A program made the position numbers and the translations under genes. From Nosema muscidifuracis (lineage: Eukaryota > Microsporidia > Nosematidae), in assembly GCA_028335825.1 (NCBI GenBank), contig JAIOKI010000006.1:62001-126000 (forward strand): a stretch of 64,000 nucleotides of DNA, read 5' to 3'. Shown piece by piece: positions 61,386-64,000 of this stretch (within the stretch, counting starts at the first letter, position 1; the number at the start of each line of letters is the position of its first letter). A model generated the notes under the pieces. The model was not told the origin of the DNA, ran no database searches, and saw nothing but the letters and a program-made list of their open reading frames with translations.

Positions 61386-63962
61386 TTAATAAACAAGCTG
61401 TACTAATATAGAAATAGCTGGCATCCATATATCACATTGACAACTTTTAATTTCAATACATTCATCAACAAGAACACGAACTCTCTGTTTTGCTACACTC
61501 TTATCATCTTCATTTTTCAATATATTTAAAATTTCATTGATTCTTCTTAACAAATCAACTGACAATTCTTCCTTGTTAATTTGCTTGAATATGCTAAATC
61601 TACGTACTGCATCTTTGATTTTATTACCAACGATAAGATTATTTTTTTTACTGGCTTGTTCTTTGAGATTTTCAAAAATATTTTCGAATGATTCTGTTAA
61701 AGATTTTCTGTCAAATTTTATGTCTTCATTTTTTGAAGGTGTTGGTTGAGATATTATCGTATTATTTGGAGTAGGTGCTCCTTTAAATGAAGGTTTTGGT
61801 ATTGAAGAAGATTTAAATGTACCATAAGTAGTGGATGGACTCTTTACTTCAACACTTTGTCCGTAAGTAGATACAGGTTTAGCTATAGGTGGATTCACAG
61901 ATGAAGATTCTGGCTTTGTACTAAAACTTGTTGCACTCTTATTGTAAGGAGCAGAATATAATGGTCTTCCACTTGGCATTGGTTTAGTAGAAAATCCTGT
62001 TGGTTTCTCTGGTACATTAGATTCTTTAGCTAATGTTCTTGGTAAAGGCTTTGTACTAAAACTTGTTACACTTCTGTTACCACCTTTTGAATACAAAGAT
62101 GATCTAGAAGAAGTACTTGGGGTCTGTAAAACTGGTGGCTTTGTGCTAATTTGTTCAGATTTATTCAATATTTCAGGTATAGGTTTTTTAGCAAAATTAG
62201 TTACTGGCGTCTTTATTGATAAATTAGAAATTGGAATTTCTTTTTTATCAATAAACGTTCTTATTATTTTATCTTCAAAGTCAATATCCTTCAATTGCTG
62301 ATAAATGCCATGATTCTTACCAAACCAAAAATATTCATTAAGTAGAGGATTGTCATATTTTAGATTTAATTTCTTAAGGTTAATTATTTCGTTACCATAT
62401 TTTTTAAAGAAATATTGTACTTCATAAACGGAATTAGGTAAATTTTTACCTTCTTCTCTTGAATTGAAATATTTTCTTGGTTCATTTATCAGTAAATTAA
62501 GAATTGGTATATTATTTTTTTCAATAATTTCTCGAATCTTTTTAAGAACTTCTTCATCTGATAAATCTGAGAAAAGTAATAAACTCACCAAAATTTTCCA
62601 TTGTCTGGATGAAACAAATTCTAATAGGTTATCATAATTCTTAGTAATTAACAAATTCATTAAGAAATACATAGGATCAGTAATTTTTTCTGTACAACTT
62701 TTACTTATCATAGAGTTTATAAAAAATTTCATACTTATTGTTCGATCTTCTTTTTCCAATTCTTTTTTAACATTTTCAATATTATTTTTAATTAAATTTA
62801 GTATTAATTTATCAGATAAATTAAAAAATATTTTTCCTTCTTCTTTTTCTATATCTTCATTTTCTTTTAATAAAAAACTTCCCAATTTTTTTCTAGTATC
62901 TTTATTAAAAATAAAATCTTTTTCTCTGTACAATATATCTAAAATTATTGTCTCGATATTATTTTTCTGTGATATCTTTAATTTATAATTAGATATTTTA
63001 TTAATTTCTCTACCTACTATATAATTATTAATTTGTATATGAGGATTCTCATTTATAAAAGATTTACTAGATTTACAGAATATTTCAGTAGTACCACTAT
63101 TATATGAACAACAATACAAAGGATCTTTTTTACTAAAACTTATATCAAATACATTCTCTACATTAATAGATTCCTTTACACTTAATGTATCTACATCAAT
63201 ATAATCTATCTTGTTATCACTATAACTTGCTATAGTATCTTCATCAATTATATTAAAATCAATCATTGACGAATCGTGCGAACCAATTTGAGTCATTGAA
63301 TTAGAGTCGAGTTTAAAACAAACAAGATGGTTTAAATTAGTTGTAGCTAAAATCGAAGTACTACATTTAGGATTCCATCTAACATTACTAACATTTTTAA
63401 TATCTTTGTTTTGTATAGTCATTGCAATATTTTTAGCTCGAATATCTAGCACAAGTATTTTTCCACAATCAGTACCTGCACACAAAATTCTGCTAACTTT
63501 ATTATTCCACGATAAGGATGTTATATTCTCTGATATAGGTATATCACATTTATATTGTTGATCTATTTTATCAAGATTCCAAAATATTATATTACCTTTA
63601 TCTGATCCAGCTGCTATAACATTCTTAGATGGGTTGTAATCAATTCCAAGTACTTTATTAGTCAATCCATCAAAACTTTTCAAAAGTTTAAATGAAGAAT
63701 TTGTATCAGGTTCGTACAAAGCTAAAGTTCCGTTCGTATGTCCAGTTGCTAATATTTTCATATTATCTTTTTCACACCATGATATTTTACAATACTCACT
63801 ATCAGTTTGTAAAGCAGGGTAATGGGTATCTAAACTGTAGTCATATAAACTTAGTTCGGATGTTAGAGTAAATTTCGAATCCAAAATTTTCCCTTTACTT
63901 GCTAATGCAAGTAAAGGTTTTGTTTTTGAAAATGTTGTCAAATAGCTCTTATTAAAAATCAT
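61386..63962 (-). CDS. SEC31: COPII outer coat protein Sec31
   Basis: An 858-aa protein, start context TTTACCCCTTCAATG. Residues 1-330 form a WD40 propeller with Sec31-like repeats (GHTNGTLALYEP, LGIDYNPSKNVIAAGSDKG, VRWNPKCSTSILATTNL). Residues about 360-580 are the helical solenoid (ancestral coatomer element), including the segment around LVSLLLFSDLSDEEVLKKIR. Residues about 590-760 are a disordered linker rich in Ser, Thr, Pro and Lys with repeated FSTKP units (about four), where Sec31 normally contacts Sec23/Sar1. The last 90 residues are helical. Order and domain content are full, though shorter than yeast Sec31 (1273 aa). It forms the ER-exit cage with Sec13. Confidence 0.92.
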   Translation of the reverse strand: MIFNKSYLTTFSKTKPLLALASKGKILDSKFTLTSELSLYDYSLDTHYPALQTDSEYCKISWCEKDNMKILATGHTNGTLALYEPDTNSSFKLLKSFDGLTNKVLGIDYNPSKNVIAAGSDKGNIIFWNLDKIDQQYKCDIPISENITSLSWNNKVSRILCAGTDCGKILVLDIRAKNIAMTIQNKDIKNVSNVRWNPKCSTSILATTNLNHLVCFKLDSNSMTQIGSHDSSMIDFNIIDEDTIASYSDNKIDYIDVDTLSVKESINVENVFDISFSKKDPLYCCSYNSGTTEIFCKSSKSFINENPHIQINNYIVGREINKISNYKLKISQKNNIETIILDILYREKDFIFNKDTRKKLGSFLLKENEDIEKEEGKIFFNLSDKLILNLIKNNIENVKKELEKEDRTISMKFFINSMISKSCTEKITDPMYFLMNLLITKNYDNLLEFVSSRQWKILVSLLLFSDLSDEEVLKKIREIIEKNNIPILNLLINEPRKYFNSREEGKNLPNSVYEVQYFFKKYGNEIINLKKLNLKYDNPLLNEYFWFGKNHGIYQQLKDIDFEDKIIRTFIDKKEIPISNLSIKTPVTNFAKKPIPEILNKSEQISTKPPVLQTPSTSSRSSLYSKGGNRSVTSFSTKPLPRTLAKESNVPEKPTGFSTKPMPSGRPLYSAPYNKSATSFSTKPESSSVNPPIAKPVSTYGQSVEVKSPSTTYGTFKSSSIPKPSFKGAPTPNNTIISQPTPSKNEDIKFDRKSLTESFENIFENLKEQASKKNNLIVGNKIKDAVRRFSIFKQINKEELSVDLLRRINEILNILKNEDDKSVAKQRVRVLVDECIEIKSCQCDIWMPAISILVQLVY

Positions 63963-64000
63963 TGAAGGGGTAAAGACAAAAAAAATTTAAAGAAATAACA
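63963..64000 (-). promoter_or_regulatory. Upstream region of Sec31
   Basis: The last 38 bases of the window hold the CCCC start motif of SEC31 (on the minus strand) and an AAATTT-type sequence about 20 bases further up. Both are known start-site signals in microsporidia. No partial gene enters from the right edge. Confidence 0.5.

Overview
The window looks like nuclear DNA of a microsporidian, most likely from the Nosema/Vairimorpha side of the phylum. The clade is an inference; no rRNA is present to confirm it. The DNA is roughly 80% A+T and the genes are single-exon and closely packed in places. Several conserved eukaryotic proteins are clearly shortened (Rad9, Smek/Psy2, AP sigma, Uso1). 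About two thirds of the genes carry a CCC or CCCC run within about 15 bases of the start codon (one carries GGGG), a start-site signal known from microsporidia. That signal is used below to correct several start codons.

Layout. (1) 1-12 kb: sparse DNA with four orphan genes. Three have signal-peptide-like N-termini and one is a ricin-B-lectin-like protein. One gene is split by a frameshift at an A7 run. The gaps hold degraded sequence. (2) 12.3-30.2 kb: a conserved block. It holds a B-box protein, a type II membrane protein, LSm6, a ubiquitin-like-tail protein, an AP sigma subunit, a DUF1749 hydrolase, Uso1/p115, calcineurin B, tRNA-Leu(AAG), Pop1, Rad9, an interrupted copper-type P1B ATPase, MCM3 with an apparent non-AUG start, and a tail-anchored protein. 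(3) 30.2-42.4 kb: a sparse mix of orphan secreted or membrane proteins (one with a C-terminal RING-like end) plus Rpp30/Rpp1. (4) 42.4-51.5 kb: a tandem array of one secreted-protein family. Four copies are open and two are decayed. They share a signal peptide, an Ile-Lys-Ser-Gly-like junction and a repeated small beta-type core, but each has a different C-terminus. (5) 51.8-64 kb: a second conserved block with V-ATPase subunit H, a bZIP factor, a mitotic cyclin, NIF3, a tiny two-helix membrane protein, the PP4 regulatory subunit, the Lsg1 GTPase, a Pho85/Cdk5-like kinase and Sec31.

The conserved blocks cover membrane traffic (Sec31, Uso1, AP sigma, V-ATPase H), RNA processing (Pop1, Rpp30, LSm6), replication and checkpoint (MCM3, Rad9), cell-cycle and phosphatase signalling (cyclin, CDK, PP4R3, calcineurin B) and ribosome export (Lsg1). 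The orphan regions look like a lineage-specific secretome in which genes duplicate, change their tails and decay. Spacers between conserved genes are often short tandem repeats. No rRNA, CRISPR array or clearly identifiable transposon is visible.
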